Both the position numbers and the translations under genes were made by a program. 64,000 nucleotides of DNA from Dethiobacter sp. (GTDB lineage Bacteria; Bacillota; Dethiobacteria; Dethiobacterales; Dethiobacteraceae): contig DYEY01000074.1 in assembly GCA_020725465.1 (NCBI GenBank), positions 1 to 64,000 on the forward strand, written 5' to 3'. The notes under the pieces are model-generated. The model searched no databases, was not told the DNA's origin, and was given only the letters and a program-made list of their open reading frames with translations. Positions 24,758-35,789 of the stretch are shown here, piece by piece. Every line of letters begins with the position of its first letter. Position 1 is the first letter of the stretch.

Positions 24758-25888
24758 ATGAACAAGGCGCTGCTGGTCCTGGCTGACGGAACCGTATTTG
24801 AAGGGTCAAGCTTTGGGTCAGAAGGGGAAACCATAGGTGAAGTTGTCTTTAACACTGCTATGACCGGTTACCAGGAAATCCTGACCGATCCTTCCTATAA
24901 AGGTCAGATTGTCACAATGACTTTTCCCCAGATTGGTAATTACGGAGTAAACGATGAAGACTCTGAATCAGCAAGCGGGCCACAGGTGGAGGGTTTTATT
25001 GTTAAAGAATACCTTGACTTTCCCAGCAACTGGCGGTCCCGTACCGCCTTCGCCGGTAAGCTGGGTGCCTACCTGAAAGAGCACGGCATAATTGCCATTG
25101 AAGGGGTGGATACCAGGGCGCTTACCGGGCAACTGCGCAGTTACGGTTCTCAGATGGGGATTATCTCTACCAGGGATTTCGACGTTAGGAGCCTGCTGTA
25201 TAAGGTGCGCTCACATCCGGGGATATCAGCACTGGATCTTGTGACGGAAGTGTCCACCAACCGGCCTTTTTCCTGGAGTGAAGGCTGCCGGCCCTGGCGC
25301 AGGCCGCCAGAAGCAGTGGATAAGCCGCTAAGTGTGGCGGTTTATGACTTTGGGGTGAAGCTTAGTATCCTGAGAAGCCTGGTAGACGCCGGCTTTAAGG
25401 TTACTGTGGTACCGGCGGCGACTCCGGCTGAGGAAATACTGGAGGGTAATTTTGACGGTGTGCTCCTTTCCAACGGGCCGGGAGACCCGGAAAAGGCAGT
25501 TTATGCCATTGCCAACACAAAGAAGATGTTGGGTAAAAAACCAATACTTGGCATTTGCCTAGGCCACCAGATCCTCGGCCTGGCCATGGGAGGCCGGACA
25601 TATAAACTGAAATTCGGCCACCATGGTGGAAACCACCCGGTTATGGACCTGGAAACGGGCCGGGTGGAGATTACCGCGCAGAACCATAACTACTGTGTAG
25701 ATATTGCGAGCCTTAAAGGACAGGTACGGCTGACTCGCAAAAACCTGTATGACGGGACTGAGGAAGGCATGGTTCATGCGGAACTGCCGGTTATGTCGGT
25801 ACAGTACCATCCGGAAGCCGGGCCAGGACCCAATGACGCTGTGTATCTGTTTGAAAAATTCAGGACGCTGATAGGGGGTGGGCAGTAA
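24758..25888 (+). CDS. carA: Carbamoyl-phosphate synthase small (glutaminase) subunit
   Basis: A 376-residue subunit that hydrolyses glutamine and passes ammonia to CarB for carbamoyl phosphate, the precursor of arginine and pyrimidines. N-terminal CPSase_sm_chain domain ([17 protein letters not shown]), then a class I glutamine amidotransferase domain with the nucleophile in [12 protein letters not shown] (near 266) and the His-Glu pair in [10 protein letters not shown] (near 350). AAGGGAGGTTGAG before the ATG. Stop and carB start overlap by one base (TAATG). Pyrimidine control is suggested by the leader element. Confidence 0.97.
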   Translation: MNKALLVLADGTVFEGSSFGSEGETIGEVVFNTAMTGYQEILTDPSYKGQIVTMTFPQIGNYGVNDEDSESASGPQVEGFIVKEYLDFPSNWRSRTAFAGKLGAYLKEHGIIAIEGVDTRALTGQLRSYGSQMGIISTRDFDVRSLLYKVRSHPGISALDLVTEVSTNRPFSWSEGCRPWRRPPEAVDKPLSVAVYDFGVKLSILRSLVDAGFKVTVVPAATPAEEILEGNFDGVLLSNGPGDPEKAVYAIANTKKMLGKKPILGICLGHQILGLAMGGRTYKLKFGHHGGNHPVMDLETGRVEITAQNHNYCVDIASLKGQVRLTRKNLYDGTEEGMVHAELPVMSVQYHPEAGPGPNDAVYLFEKFRTLIGGGQ

Positions 25889-28800
25889 TGCCAGCGCGGA
25901 CGGATATCAGGAAAATACTGGTGATTGGTTCAGGCCCCATTATTATCGGCCAGGCCTGTGAATTTGACTATTCGGGCACTCAGGCCTGCAAAGCCTTAAG
26001 GGAAGAAGGGTATAAAATTGTCCTGGTTAATTCCAACCCGGCCACCATTATGACGGACCCGGAAATGGCGGACGCGGTTTATATCGAGCCCTTAAAAGCC
26101 GATACTCTGGAGCAGATAATCGCCAGGGAAAAACCGGATGCTGTTCTCCCCACCATCGGCGGTCAGACAGCTTTGAACCTGGCGGTGGAGCTGGCGGAAA
26201 AAGGTATCCTGGCCAAATATAACGTGGAGCTGATTGGTGCCGGCATAGACGCCATAAAAAAAGCCGAGGACCGGAGTCTGTTTAAGGAAGCGGTAAAGAG
26301 GGTGGGGCTGGAAGTGCCACGCAGCTTTGCTGTCAGCTCACTTAATGAAGGCCTGGCAATCACCGGGGAAATCGGTTTTCCCTCTATCCTGCGCCCCGCC
26401 TTCACCCTGGGTGGAACCGGAGGGGGCATTGCCTACAATATAGAAGAGTTTAAGGAAATTCTTGAAAGGGGCCTGGAACTCAGCCCGGCAGGGCAGGTAC
26501 TGGTGGAAGAGTCGGTCCTGGGCTGGAAAGAATACGAGCTGGAGGTCATGCGTGACCGGAAAGACAACGTGGTAATCATTTGCTCCATCGAAAACCTTGA
26601 CCCTATGGGAGTTCACACCGGAGACAGCATTACCGTGGCTCCCGCCCAGACACTCACCGACAAGGAGTACCAGCGGATGAGGGACGCCTCAATTGCCATC
26701 ATCCGGGAAATCGGCGTGGCTACCGGTGGCTCCAATATACAGTTTGCTGTCAACCCGCGGGACGGGCGCATGGTGGTGATTGAAATGAACCCGAGGGTTT
26801 CGCGAAGCTCGGCGCTGGCTTCCAAAGCCACCGGCTTCCCTATCGCCAGGATTGCCGCCAAGTTGGCTGTGGGACTGACGCTGGACGAAATACCCAACGA
26901 TATCACCAGGGAAACACCGGCCTGCTTTGAACCGGCCATCGACTATGTGGTGGTCAAGTGTCCCCGGTTTGCTTTTGAAAAATTTCCTGAAGCGGATGGC
27001 ACACTGACAACACAGATGAAATCGGTGGGGGAGGTCATGGCCATCGGCAGAACTTTTAAAGAAGCGCTGAACAAAGCTGTCAGGAGCCTGGAGCTGGACC
27101 GGTCCGGACTGGAGGGCAGGGAAGCCGGTATTAATGAGCTTCGTTTAAAGCTGTCGACACCAAACAGTGAAAGGTTATTCTTCATTGCTGCAGCGTTCAG
27201 GCGCGGATTTGATATCGCTGAGATTCATGAGTTGTCGCGGATCGACCCGTGGTTTCTTTACAATATCAGGCAAATTGTGGAGCTGGAAGATGAAATCGGC
27301 GGCTTTGCCACCGCGGGCGGCCTGGCGTCGTTGCCGGTGGAGCTTTTACGCAAGGCGAAGGAATACGGTTTGTCAGACAAAAGAATAGGTGACCTTCTGG
27401 GTGCTGGTGAAGGCACCGTCCGCAACCGCCGCAGGGAGCTCAAAATTCTGCCGGTTTACAAAATGGTGGACACCTGTGCCGCCGAATTTAAGGCCTACAC
27501 GCCGTATTTCTATTCCACTTACGAAAGGCCGTATCAACCCGCCGCCTCGCGGGAATCCGCCGGTTGCGAAGCGTTGCCGGGTGGGCGCAAAAAAATTGTT
27601 ATCCTGGGCTCCGGGCCAAACAGGATCGGGCAGGGCATTGAGTTTGACTACTGCTGTGTCCACGCCGTCCTGGCCTGCCGGGAGCTGGGGTATGAAACCA
27701 TAATGGTTAACTGCAATCCCGAAACGGTCAGTACCGATTTTGACACGGCGGACCGGCTTTACTTCGAGCCTCTGACCGTAGAGGATGTACTTAATATTAT
27801 TGAGCTGGAGAAGCCGGATGGTGTTATCTTACAGTTCGGTGGCCAGACACCGCTGAAGCTGGCCGTGCCGCTGTGGCAGGCAGGGGTTAAGATATTGGGC
27901 ACCACCCCTGACGCTGTTGACCGTGCCGAAGACAGGAAACGCTTTAAGGAAATGCTGCATAAACTTAACCTGAAGCAGCCGGCCAGCGTTACGGCCGCTT
28001 CGGTGCAGGAAGCGATGGACATGGTGCAAAGGCTAAGTTATCCGGTCATCGTCCGCCCTTCTTATGTGCTGGGTGGAAGGGCCATGGAAATCATCTACAG
28101 CGACATCAACCTGAAAAACTATTTTAAGCAGGCACTCGACGTTTCCCCGGAACACCCGGTGCTGATTGAAAAATACCTGGAAGACGCCGTCGAGGTGGAC
28201 GTGGATGCGGTATCTGACGGAAAAGACACTGTAATCGCCGGCATTATGGAACATATTGAAGAGGCCGGCATTCATTCCGGCGATTCCGCCTGCTCACTGC
28301 CACCGTACTCCATCAGCCCCGGTACCATTGAAAAAATCAGGAAGCAGACGAAGGAGCTGGCCAAAGAGCTGGGTGTCCGCGGCCTGATGAATGTTCAGTA
28401 CGCGGTAAAAGACGGTGATGTTTTTGTCCTGGAGGTGAACCCCCGCGCCTCAAGGACTATTCCCTTCGTCAGCAAAGCCACGGGAATTCCTTTTGCCCGG
28501 CTGGCCACCCGGGCCATAACCGGCTGCAGCCTCGCTGGCCTGGGCCTGACCGGTGAAACAGAAATCCCGCATGTGGCGGTAAAGGAGGCTGTGTTCCCTT
28601 TTAACAGGTTTCCGGGCGTTGATGTCATACTCGGGCCGGAAATGAAGTCCACCGGTGAGGTGATGGGCATTGACCATGATTTTGGCCTGGCTTATGCCAA
28701 ATCACAGATAGCGGCTGATAATATGATTCCCACTGCCGGTAGGGTATTTATCAGCGTGAAAGATAAAGACAAGAAATCATGCGTTTCCATCGCTGCCCGG

Positions 28801-29154
28801 CTGCAGGCACTGGGCATGAAAATTGTGGCTACCGGAGGAACCGCCAGGTACCTGGAGAAGCACGGCATTAATGCAGATAAGGTCCACAAAGTGGGCGAAG
28901 GCAGGCCCCATGTGGTGGATATGATTAAAAACAGGGAAGTGGATTTCATAATCAACACCGTGACCGGAACCCGGGCACAGCAGGACTCACTGCTCATCAG
29001 GAGAAGCGCCCTGCAGTACAGGATACCCTTTACAACCACCGTCACCGGCGCACTGGCAACGGTTACGGCGATGGAAAGGCTGAAACATAAACAGATACAC
29101 GTTAAATCAATTCAGGAATACCACGCACAAATAAATTGGCTTAAACCAGATTAA
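25888..29154 (+). CDS. carB: Carbamoyl-phosphate synthase large subunit
   Basis: A 1088-residue synthetase subunit. It has the usual duplicated structure: first half with ATP-grasp motifs ([20 protein letters not shown] at the start; [16 protein letters not shown] near 170) and second half repeating them ([19 protein letters not shown] near 570; [17 protein letters not shown] near 720), followed by a C-terminal MGS allosteric domain ([11 protein letters not shown] onward) that binds UMP, IMP or ornithine. The first half makes carboxyphosphate and then carbamate, the second phosphorylates carbamate. Translationally coupled to carA. Length is normal for the family. Confidence 0.97.
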   Translation: MPARTDIRKILVIGSGPIIIGQACEFDYSGTQACKALREEGYKIVLVNSNPATIMTDPEMADAVYIEPLKADTLEQIIAREKPDAVLPTIGGQTALNLAVELAEKGILAKYNVELIGAGIDAIKKAEDRSLFKEAVKRVGLEVPRSFAVSSLNEGLAITGEIGFPSILRPAFTLGGTGGGIAYNIEEFKEILERGLELSPAGQVLVEESVLGWKEYELEVMRDRKDNVVIICSIENLDPMGVHTGDSITVAPAQTLTDKEYQRMRDASIAIIREIGVATGGSNIQFAVNPRDGRMVVIEMNPRVSRSSALASKATGFPIARIAAKLAVGLTLDEIPNDITRETPACFEPAIDYVVVKCPRFAFEKFPEADGTLTTQMKSVGEVMAIGRTFKEALNKAVRSLELDRSGLEGREAGINELRLKLSTPNSERLFFIAAAFRRGFDIAEIHELSRIDPWFLYNIRQIVELEDEIGGFATAGGLASLPVELLRKAKEYGLSDKRIGDLLGAGEGTVRNRRRELKILPVYKMVDTCAAEFKAYTPYFYSTYERPYQPAASRESAGCEALPGGRKKIVILGSGPNRIGQGIEFDYCCVHAVLACRELGYETIMVNCNPETVSTDFDTADRLYFEPLTVEDVLNIIELEKPDGVILQFGGQTPLKLAVPLWQAGVKILGTTPDAVDRAEDRKRFKEMLHKLNLKQPASVTAASVQEAMDMVQRLSYPVIVRPSYVLGGRAMEIIYSDINLKNYFKQALDVSPEHPVLIEKYLEDAVEVDVDAVSDGKDTVIAGIMEHIEEAGIHSGDSACSLPPYSISPGTIEKIRKQTKELAKELGVRGLMNVQYAVKDGDVFVLEVNPRASRTIPFVSKATGIPFARLATRAITGCSLAGLGLTGETEIPHVAVKEAVFPFNRFPGVDVILGPEMKSTGEVMGIDHDFGLAYAKSQIAADNMIPTAGRVFISVKDKDKKSCVSIAARLQALGMKIVATGGTARYLEKHGINADKVHKVGEGRPHVVDMIKNREVDFIINTVTGTRAQQDSLLIRRSALQYRIPFTTTVTGALATVTAMERLKHKQIHVKSIQEYHAQINWLKPD

Positions 29155-29218
29155 TCCACATTTGCCAAAAAACTTGACTTAACGCCGGTTATCAGTTTTG
29201 GATGGGTGGTTTTGCTTA

Positions 29219-29247
29219 TTGATTTCAGGGGATATTTCCGGTATAAA
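29219..29247 (+). promoter_or_regulatory. Promoter directly upstream of selC
   Basis: TTGATT (29219-29224) and TATAAA (29242-29247) are separated by 17 bp. The -10 box ends seven bases before the first base of the mature tRNA, so transcription would begin at or within a base or two of the tRNA 5' end, leaving little or no 5' leader for RNase P. Confidence 0.6.
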
Positions 29248-29254
29248 TATATGT

Positions 29255-29350
29255 GGGAGTAGATGTCTGTCTGGTGAGGGCCCCGGACTTCAAATCCGGT
29301 GGCGGGCGCGACCCGTCCGTGGTGGGTTCGATTCCCACCTACTCCCGCCA
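29255..29350 (+). tRNA. selC: tRNA-Sec (anticodon TCA)
   Basis: A 96-base selenocysteine tRNA. The acceptor stem has 8 bp (GGGAGTAG with CTACTCCC), followed by the discriminator G and an encoded CCA. The anticodon arm CCGGACTTCAAATCCGG carries anticodon TCA at 29290-29292, which reads UGA. The long variable arm (GCGGGCGCGACCCGTC-like) and a T arm GTGGGTTCGATTCCCAC are present, as is the GGTGAGG D-loop seen in other bacterial SelC. With selA at the right end of the window this shows that the organism makes selenoproteins. Confidence 0.97.
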
Positions 29351-29528
29351 AATAAGGAAGTTGGTTTTCCGCTTTGTGAGCGGAATCCGGGTTCCCTGAG
29401 CAAACATCAAATCAAGGAAGAAATAGGAATTCCCTTCTTGCTAAGTTTTATTAAAGCAGGGAGGGTATTTTTATTGTCAAATTAAGAGCGATGGAACTCT
29501 TTCCGTAGAGACAGGAATTGGCTTGAGT

Positions 29529-29993
29529 TTAGTCAGAGCTGTCTTGTTGCGTTGTTTTATCAACCAGAAAGGCGGTGACTGTGGCGAAGAAGAGATGAGC
29601 CACATAAAAGGCTGCTATTGCCGGCGGATTATCCCTTGTTTTGGTAGCCAGGCTTAATGTATTCATCATCAGTCCGGCCATGAAAATCCAGGTGGCGCTG
29701 ACCACAATGACAGCTTTCAGCCAGAGTTGTCTCCAGCCTGTCCAATCCAGTACCAATATATAGATAAATGTGTAGACACCGCCGATGACCAGGCTCCATA
29801 AAAAGCCAAGGACGCGTTGCAGAACCGTATACGCCCCTGTGTTAAGAAATATTTCCAGCGTCAGCTGAGGCATGTTAACTGTTTCTCCGGGCAGAAACAG
29901 GTTTAGCAAGTACAAAAACAGATTAGCGGCCACTGCGGCCACAGAACCGGCCAGGGCGGCAATCAGCAGCCGGTCCCCGCTCTTTTTTTCCAC
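29529..29993 (-). CDS. Hypothetical four-helix membrane protein
   Basis: About 154 residues with four hydrophobic segments: LIAALAGSVAAVAANLFLYLL, FLWSLVIGGVYTFIYILVL, VIVVSATWIFMAGLMM and AFYVAHLFFATVTAFLV. No known motif is recognised. The GTG at 29993 has AAAGGTG nine bases upstream; GTG at 30005 is another possible start. It is alone between selC and a chemoreceptor gene, transcribed against both. Confidence 0.55.
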   Translation of the reverse strand: MEKKSGDRLLIAALAGSVAAVAANLFLYLLNLFLPGETVNMPQLTLEIFLNTGAYTVLQRVLGFLWSLVIGGVYTFIYILVLDWTGWRQLWLKAVIVVSATWIFMAGLMMNTLSLATKTRDNPPAIAAFYVAHLFFATVTAFLVDKTTQQDSSD

Positions 29994-30161
29994 TGTTGTT
30001 CGCACCTTTCCTGGTTTTAGGTATAATTTGTCCCTTTACTGTTGGGAGAATGCAATGCTATGCCGGCCTTGTAAATCTTTGTTCCAGGCTTCCCTCAGGC
30101 CTTTCTTGTTTTTTGGGGTGCCAGGCAGAGGTGGCGAAAAGATTGCAGCAGCAACGGATGT

Positions 30162-30187
30162 TAAGTTTTTTTGCTTACAGTCGATAA
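30162..30187 (+). promoter_or_regulatory. Possible sigma-28 (SigD) promoter of the chemoreceptor
   Basis: GTCGATAA (30180-30187) matches the flagellar sigma -10 pattern GCCGATAA at seven of eight bases, and TAAG (30162-30165) sits 14 bases upstream where TAAA is expected. Motility genes including chemoreceptors are commonly read by this sigma factor. Not proven. Confidence 0.45.
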
Positions 30188-30213
30188 AAATATATAGTGA
30201 ATGATGGGGGGAG

Positions 30214-32172
30214 ATGCCGTTGTTTAAAAAAACGAGCCTGAAAGTTAAGCTGATCGCTTTATTCCTGTTGGTTGGACTTATTCCCGTGGTTGTTATCAGT
30301 TTTCTCAGCTTTTACAGTTCCTCACGCAATTCTCAGGAAATGGCTTACGATTCCATGCGGATGTTCGCTGCGGTGACAGGGCATAGCCTGGAAGCTTTTT
30401 TCAAAGAGCGGCAGTCGGACGTCAAAGTGCTGTCCACCACCCGTGATGTTTACAACAGCATGGTGATTCTGAGGGATGTTGGCTGGGATACCGCCCACCC
30501 CCGCTGGCTGGAAAGGGTGAACATGCTGGCCGATTTGCTCCCTGTGGCCGTAAAGGAATACGGGTATGGCTTCGTATTTTTGACCAACCCAACCGGGACG
30601 GTGGTTTACAGCACGGAAGCAAGCGTAATCGGAGCAGATTTGTCCGGCCGCGACTACATCCAGGCATCACTGCGCGGTAATGCCAACTGGTCAGATTTGT
30701 TCTATTCCGGCGTTATCAATGCCAACGCCATGGTGGTGTCAGCTCCGGTACTAAGCAGGGGGACCTCGGGGGATATTATCGGTACTCTAAACATTGTTTT
30801 TGGCGACAGCCTTCTTGCCAGGATAGTTCATGAAGGGCTGGACCGGCTTGGCCAAAGCGCCGACGCCTATTTAACAGACGCGGACGGGCTGCTTCTTACC
30901 AACACCCGCCTTGGCCAATACAGGAACGACGCCGCCCTGAAAGAAAGTATCAGGACCAGGGCGGTGGAACTTTTGGCTCCCGCCATCAGCCGCGGCGCCC
31001 TTAATTACGAGCAGGTGGAAAGGTATAAGAGCTATTCTGGCAATGAAGTGCTGGGAGCTTTGCAAGTGGTGATGTTTGGCAAAAGGCCCGTGGGGCTGGT
31101 TGTGGAAATCGATGCTGCAGAGGCGCTGGCTGGCCTGGGTGTGATGAGAAATTACATGTTCCTGGTGGGAATTTTAGCGGCGCTTGCCATTGCCGCCTGC
31201 GGTTATTTTATCGCCCTGACAATCGCCCGTCCCGTGGAAAGTGTTACCAGGGTGGCCAAAAAGGTAGCTTCGGGGGACTTCACGGTGCAGGTGGCTTTGG
31301 ATAAACGTAAAGATGAAATCGGCCAACTGGCCGCCGCTTTTAACAATATGAACGAAACCCTGAGGGAATTGATGAAAAAAGCGGTGGAGACAGCCACGGG
31401 GGTAACCCAGGCGGCCGACGGCCTGGGGAGTTCGGTGGAATCCACCACCAGCTCCATTGACCAGGTTGCCGCCAGCGCCGGTGAGTTTGCCAGCAATACA
31501 CAACAACTGAGCGGAAATGCCCAGGAGATGGCCAGGATTTCCACCGAGGTTTCGTCCCGGGCCAGAGAAGGCGAAAAAACAATAATGGACGTGACCGCAC
31601 AAATGAAAGAAATCAACAAGATTGTGGAGGGGCTGCGGACTTCTATCCAGAACCTGGGCAAAAGGTCCGAAGAAATAGGCAACATTGTAAACATCATTAC
31701 CACTGTGGCCGGGCAGACCAACCTGCTGGCCCTGAACGCCGCCATCGAGGCGGCAAGGGCCGGAGAACACGGACGAGGCTTTGCGGTGGTGGCGGAAGAA
31801 GTGCGCAAGTTGGCGGAACAGACAGCCAAAGCAGCCGAGGACATTTCCACCCTGATCGAGGCTACCCAGCAAGAAACCAGGCAGACCATGGAGAGCATGT
31901 CGGCGGCGGTGGAAGAGGTCCGCTCCGGTTCAGAGGTGGTTTATGGCAGCGGCAAGATATTCCAGGACATTGTGAAGAGCGTGGAACAGATAGCCGGTCG
32001 TATCCAGGAAATATCGGCGGCGGCCCAGGAGCTTAGCGCTGGCAGTGAGGAAGTGGCGGCCTCCACTGAAGAGCAGTCGGCGGCCATGCAGGAAATAAAC
32101 GCTACTGTGGAGGAACTGCGCGCTGCGGCGGGAGAACTGTTCTCCGCACTGGGGAAGTTCAGGTACGCCTAG
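30214..32172 (+). CDS. Methyl-accepting chemotaxis protein with extracellular Cache-type sensor
   Basis: A 652-residue chemoreceptor. Order: cytoplasmic basic start, TM1 at about 12-34, an extracytoplasmic double-Cache-like sensor domain ([26 protein letters not shown] is typical), TM2 at about 311-333, HAMP ([18 protein letters not shown] onward), then the MCP signalling coiled coil with the conserved hairpin tip near 505 ([20 protein letters not shown]). Likely methylation sites are Glu/Gln-rich heptads either side. It signals to CheA/CheW at the pole. ATG at 30214 touches the GGGGGGAG site; TTG at 30220 gives better spacing. CheB is encoded 225 bases downstream. Confidence 0.92.
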   Translation: MPLFKKTSLKVKLIALFLLVGLIPVVVISFLSFYSSSRNSQEMAYDSMRMFAAVTGHSLEAFFKERQSDVKVLSTTRDVYNSMVILRDVGWDTAHPRWLERVNMLADLLPVAVKEYGYGFVFLTNPTGTVVYSTEASVIGADLSGRDYIQASLRGNANWSDLFYSGVINANAMVVSAPVLSRGTSGDIIGTLNIVFGDSLLARIVHEGLDRLGQSADAYLTDADGLLLTNTRLGQYRNDAALKESIRTRAVELLAPAISRGALNYEQVERYKSYSGNEVLGALQVVMFGKRPVGLVVEIDAAEALAGLGVMRNYMFLVGILAALAIAACGYFIALTIARPVESVTRVAKKVASGDFTVQVALDKRKDEIGQLAAAFNNMNETLRELMKKAVETATGVTQAADGLGSSVESTTSSIDQVAASAGEFASNTQQLSGNAQEMARISTEVSSRAREGEKTIMDVTAQMKEINKIVEGLRTSIQNLGKRSEEIGNIVNIITTVAGQTNLLALNAAIEAARAGEHGRGFAVVAEEVRKLAEQTAKAAEDISTLIEATQQETRQTMESMSAAVEEVRSGSEVVYGSGKIFQDIVKSVEQIAGRIQEISAAAQELSAGSEEVAASTEEQSAAMQEINATVEELRAAAGELFSALGKFRYA

Positions 32173-32175
32173 CAA

Positions 32176-32212
32176 GCCTGAGCGGGGCCGCTTGGGGCGG
32201 CCCCGCTCAGGC
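32176..32212 (+). terminator. Long perfect hairpin after the chemoreceptor gene
   Basis: A 16-bp perfect stem (GCCTGAGCGGGGCCGC with its complement) closes a five-base loop four bases after the stop codon. There is no T-tract, so it may terminate weakly or protect the 3' end of the message. Confidence 0.65.
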
Positions 32213-32396
32213 CAGAGATTGTAGTCGCTGGAGCGGGTTTGACCGGTGTAAAGCAGAAGGCAATGGTACTCAGGTGGGACACAACGCCGCAGAGATGTAG
32301 TTAAAAAAACGTCGTGTATAATCGGACTGTTGCCAAAATGCCTGATAACAGATGCTTGGCTGATACTGATACAACATTCGCAGGCGGGAGGATGCC

Positions 32397-33419
32397 ATGA
32401 GCCGGATCAGAGTTATGGTTGTGGATGATTCAGCCTTTATGCGCCGGGTTATCAGTGATATACTGTCGGAAAGCGAGGATTTGCATGTTATAGCCACCGC
32501 CAGGGACGGGCGGGACGCTTTGTCCAAGCTGGAGAAGCTGAAACCGGATGTAATTACCCTTGATCTGGAAATGCCCGTATTGAACGGCCTTGAAGTTTTA
32601 AAAGAAATAATGTCAGGCAAGCCTATCCCCGTGGTGATGCTGAGCAGCCACACGCACCATGGCAGCAGGGCGACCATTGATGCCCTCGCCCTGGGGGCCG
32701 TTGATTTTGTAGCCAAACCGGCGCCTGGCAAGGAGATGACAAGCGTCGGGGAAGATCTGAAAAGGAAAATAAGAATGGCTGCCCGGGCAACTTTTTCTTC
32801 TCAGTCCAAAAAGCCGCAGCAGCCAGGAAATGACAGCCAGGCAGCCGTTCACCCAAAATTCCAGTGCGCGCTGGTGGCAATAGGCGCTTCCACCGGCGGG
32901 CCCGGTGCCCTGGAAAAGGTCTTAACCGCCCTTCCCGCCGACTTTCCTGTTCCTGTTATCGTCACGCAACATATGCCGGCCGGGTTTACAGGGGCTTTTG
33001 CTGACAGGCTGGACAGCCTGTGTAAAATCAAGGTCAAAGAGGCAAAGCATGGGGAAAAGCTGCAGAAAGGAACCGCCTATATTGCTCCCGGCGGTTTTCA
33101 CATGGAGATAAACAACGATGCCAGGATTGATTTAAATCAGAATCCGCCGGTTGAACACGTAAGGCCTTCAGTAAATGTGATGCTGGCATCAGCCATAAAA
33201 GTGTACGGCGGCAAAATCATCGGAGTTATCCTGACAGGGATGGGCAAAGACGGGGCAGACGCCATGGCTGCCCTGAAAAAATGCGGTGGGAAAACAGTGG
33301 TACAGGATGAAACCACTTCGGTAATTTTCAGCATGCCAAAAGCGGTTATCGAGCGGAATGCGGCGGATGTTATTGCCCCGATTCAGGAAATAGCCGACAT
33401 CCTTATTCAGTGGGTATAA
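32397..33419 (+). CDS. cheB: Chemotaxis methylesterase/glutamine deamidase CheB
   Basis: A 340-residue two-domain protein. Residues 1-120 are a response-regulator receiver with phosphorylated D56 in TLDLEMPVLNG; residues about 155-340 are the methylesterase with serine in IGASTGGPGAL (near 165), histidine in VTQHMPAGFTGAF (near 191) and aspartate in TGMGKDGADAM (near 285). It removes methyl groups from chemoreceptors and deamidates glutamines when phosphorylated by CheA. GGGAGGATG precedes the ATG. CheA, CheR and CheW are not in the window. Confidence 0.95.
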   Translation: MSRIRVMVVDDSAFMRRVISDILSESEDLHVIATARDGRDALSKLEKLKPDVITLDLEMPVLNGLEVLKEIMSGKPIPVVMLSSHTHHGSRATIDALALGAVDFVAKPAPGKEMTSVGEDLKRKIRMAARATFSSQSKKPQQPGNDSQAAVHPKFQCALVAIGASTGGPGALEKVLTALPADFPVPVIVTQHMPAGFTGAFADRLDSLCKIKVKEAKHGEKLQKGTAYIAPGGFHMEINNDARIDLNQNPPVEHVRPSVNVMLASAIKVYGGKIIGVILTGMGKDGADAMAALKKCGGKTVVQDETTSVIFSMPKAVIERNAADVIAPIQEIADILIQWV

Positions 33420-33479
33420 ATGCCTATGCGATGGGCCGGACTTGGCCGGGGGGCAAAAATACCTGTCCCCTTTTTGGCT

Positions 33480-34973
33480 TTAATGCTGGTGTCCGGCCGG
33501 CCTGGTTGCGGTTAAAAAATACCGGTAATGTTCGTCCCAGCCGGTACCGGGCTTTGGCCGGTACTCTGCCGGCGGGAAGGATTGCCATACCAGCTGCCTT
33601 GCTTGGGCCAGGCCGGAGAGTTCCCCGAGGGTGATCAGCTGGGTCAGGGCGTTGCCGAGGGCGGTTGCTTCGGCGGGGCCGGCAAGGACAGGGCGCTTGC
33701 AGTAGTTGGCTGTGAGCTGGTTGAGCAGGCGGTTGTTTGAGCCGCCGCCTACGATGTGGATACTGCTGTAAGAGCGTTTGGTAATATCTTCCATGGCCTG
33801 GATTACATAGCGGTATTTCAGGGCCAGGCTTTCCAGCGCGCACCGTATTATTCCCGCGTCTGTATCCGGTACCTCCTGTCTGGTGCGGTGACAGTAGTTG
33901 CGGATTGTTTCTGCCATGGGGGAAGGTTCATAGAAGGAGGGATGGTCCGGGTCGATAACCGGGCCGAAGGGCTTTGTGCCATCCGCCAGGGCGCACATCT
34001 GGTCGAATGAGTATTTTCTGCCCAGCGCTGCGAAGTGGCGTTGTAATTCCTGCAGTAGCCACAGGCCCATGACGTTTTTGTTAAGACGGTTTCTGCCGCC
34101 GGCACCGCCTTCGTTGGAGAAGTTGCAGGTAAAAGTCTCACGGTTGATGAGTGGTGCGGCGGTTTCTGCGCCGACAATGGACCAGGTGCCACTGCTGATA
34201 TAAATAAAGGGTTCTTCGACTGCGGGGACGGCGGCCACAGCGGAGGCGGTATCATGGGCACAGACGGTCAGCAGAGGGATGGCGCTGATATTCAGGTCGC
34301 TGCAGACGGAGGGGAGGATGGCGCCGCGCCCGGCGCCGGGCCGGACAATGGCGGGAAACAGGCGGGAGGGAATACCAAGCAGGCTCATCAGTTCAAAGTC
34401 CCAGTCTTCCCGGCTATAACTGTAAAGCTGGGAGATGGTGGCTAAGGTGTATTCGCAGGCCGCGCCACCGGTTAACAGGTAGACCAGGAAGTCGGGTATA
34501 AAAAGAAAGAGGCCTGCTGTGTCGAAAATATAGGGGCGGTGTCGGGTGAGGGATACCAGCTGGTACAGGGTGTTCATACGCACCTGCTGGATCCCGTTTC
34601 TTGTATACAGGTCAAAGGGAGATATCAGGCCGCTGACATAGGCCGGCATGCCTACGGTACGTGAATCGCGGTAAGAATAAGGGTTTTCCAGCAGGTAACC
34701 CTGCTTGTCCAGAAGCACAAAATCATTGCCCCAGGCATCTATGCCCAGGGAAGAAGGCTTGATGCCGCAGGCGGAGGCTTTGGCCAGGCCCGCCAGCAGG
34801 TTCCGGTAAATGCCAAGCACATCCCAGTACAGGCTGTCACCGGCCCTGACGGCGCCGTTGTCAAAGCGTATTATCTCTGCCAGGGCAAGGTTGTCCCCGT
34901 TATATGCCACCTGCAACAGCCGGCCGCTGCCGGCGCCCACATCACAGGCAAGTACACTCAGGACTGGTTTCAC
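33480..34973 (-). CDS. FGGY-family carbohydrate kinase, rhamnulokinase-like
   Basis: A 497-residue sugar kinase. The N-terminal phosphate loop reads ACDVGAGSGRLLQVAY, the substrate loop LGIDAWGNDFVLLD and the C-terminal ATP site HIVGGGSNNRLLNQLTA; ISSGTWSIVGAET and NEGGAGG are rhamnulokinase-like blocks. It should phosphorylate a ketose at C1. GTG at 34973 is taken because AGGAGG lies six bases before it, inside the end of the regulator gene (32-base overlap). Last gene of the leftward operon with DeoR, class II aldolase, PfkB kinase and flavin reductase. L-rhamnulose, L-fuculose or a related ketose is the likely substrate. Confidence 0.85.
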   Translation of the reverse strand: MKPVLSVLACDVGAGSGRLLQVAYNGDNLALAEIIRFDNGAVRAGDSLYWDVLGIYRNLLAGLAKASACGIKPSSLGIDAWGNDFVLLDKQGYLLENPYSYRDSRTVGMPAYVSGLISPFDLYTRNGIQQVRMNTLYQLVSLTRHRPYIFDTAGLFLFIPDFLVYLLTGGAACEYTLATISQLYSYSREDWDFELMSLLGIPSRLFPAIVRPGAGRGAILPSVCSDLNISAIPLLTVCAHDTASAVAAVPAVEEPFIYISSGTWSIVGAETAAPLINRETFTCNFSNEGGAGGRNRLNKNVMGLWLLQELQRHFAALGRKYSFDQMCALADGTKPFGPVIDPDHPSFYEPSPMAETIRNYCHRTRQEVPDTDAGIIRCALESLALKYRYVIQAMEDITKRSYSSIHIVGGGSNNRLLNQLTANYCKRPVLAGPAEATALGNALTQLITLGELSGLAQARQLVWQSFPPAEYRPKPGTGWDEHYRYFLTATRPAGHQH

Positions 34974-35760
34974 CGGCAGCCTCCTGTTTGGCAATAATCA
35001 GCTCAAGGTTAGGGTTTGACTGCATCATCTGCAGCCGGAAATCTTCCGGGGGGGCCTGATCGGTGATTATCACATCGCAGATGTTAAAATCGCCGAGGTG
35101 GATGGGACCCAGCTTGCCGAACTTGGTGTGGTCCACCAGGAAAAAGGCTTTGCCGGTTTTGTTGATAATGTCCCGCTTGAAACCCAGTTCGTGCAGGTTG
35201 CCGTCGGTGAATCCGTATTCCGGTGAAATGCCGTGGCAGGATACAAACGCTTTATTGGGGAAGAAGTTGGCGGCATACTGGCTGGCGATGGCGCCGGACA
35301 GAGACATATTGTACTTGTTGAATACACCGCCGGTACAGATCATGGTAATGTTTTCATTGCTGTGATTGGCATAAGTGTGGATGATTTCCAGCGAATTGGT
35401 CAGAATGGTGAGCCGGCTGTTTCTATCAATATATTTAAGCAGGTGCAGCAGGGTTGAGCTGCTGTCTATGAAAATCAAATCACCGTCTTCGATGAAGCGG
35501 GCGGCCCGGCGGCAGATCCGGTCTTTTTCCAGGCTGTTTTTCATGGCCCTGATTTCGTATGGGAAATCGGCTTCTTTTTTATTTTTCAGTAACGCGCCGC
35601 CGTGGGTCCGTGTGAGCACACCCTGTTTTTCCAGCTCCCGCAGGTCCCGGCGGATTGTTTCGGGCACCACGTTTAAAAGGGTTGCCAGTTCGGTAACCCC
35701 GGCTTTGCCGTTTTGTTCAAGATACTGGATTACCCTGCTCTTTCTTTCAAAGGCCAGCAT
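34942..35760 (-). CDS. DeoR-family transcriptional regulator
   Basis: A 272-residue regulator. The N-terminal winged helix-turn-helix reads RKSRVIQYLEQNGKAGVTEL with the DeoR signature VVPETIRRDLRELEKQGVLTRTHGGALL (residues about 28-55). The C-terminal sugar-phosphate sensor domain has FIDSSSTLLHLLKYI and FVSCHGISPEYGFTD. Such proteins usually repress and let go when a phosphorylated sugar intermediate binds. It is embedded in the catabolic operon it probably controls; candidate sites are the AAACAAAA octamers at 38671-38735. Confidence 0.92.
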   Translation of the reverse strand: MLAFERKSRVIQYLEQNGKAGVTELATLLNVVPETIRRDLRELEKQGVLTRTHGGALLKNKKEADFPYEIRAMKNSLEKDRICRRAARFIEDGDLIFIDSSSTLLHLLKYIDRNSRLTILTNSLEIIHTYANHSNENITMICTGGVFNKYNMSLSGAIASQYAANFFPNKAFVSCHGISPEYGFTDGNLHELGFKRDIINKTGKAFFLVDHTKFGKLGPIHLGDFNICDVIITDQAPPEDFRLQMMQSNPNLELIIAKQEAAGETSPECTCL

Positions 35761-35789
35761 GGTTAATTCCCCGCAGTGTAATTGTTATA

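Noticed and set aside
29198-29485. Small frame across selC
   Set aside because: It reads through the tRNA gene, which is unambiguous.
33429-33479. Possible terminator between cheB and the rhamnulokinase-like gene
   Set aside because: GGGGGGCAAAAA and the later CCCCTTTTTGG do not form a convincing stem; it may be a repeat fragment, but support is too weak to annotate.
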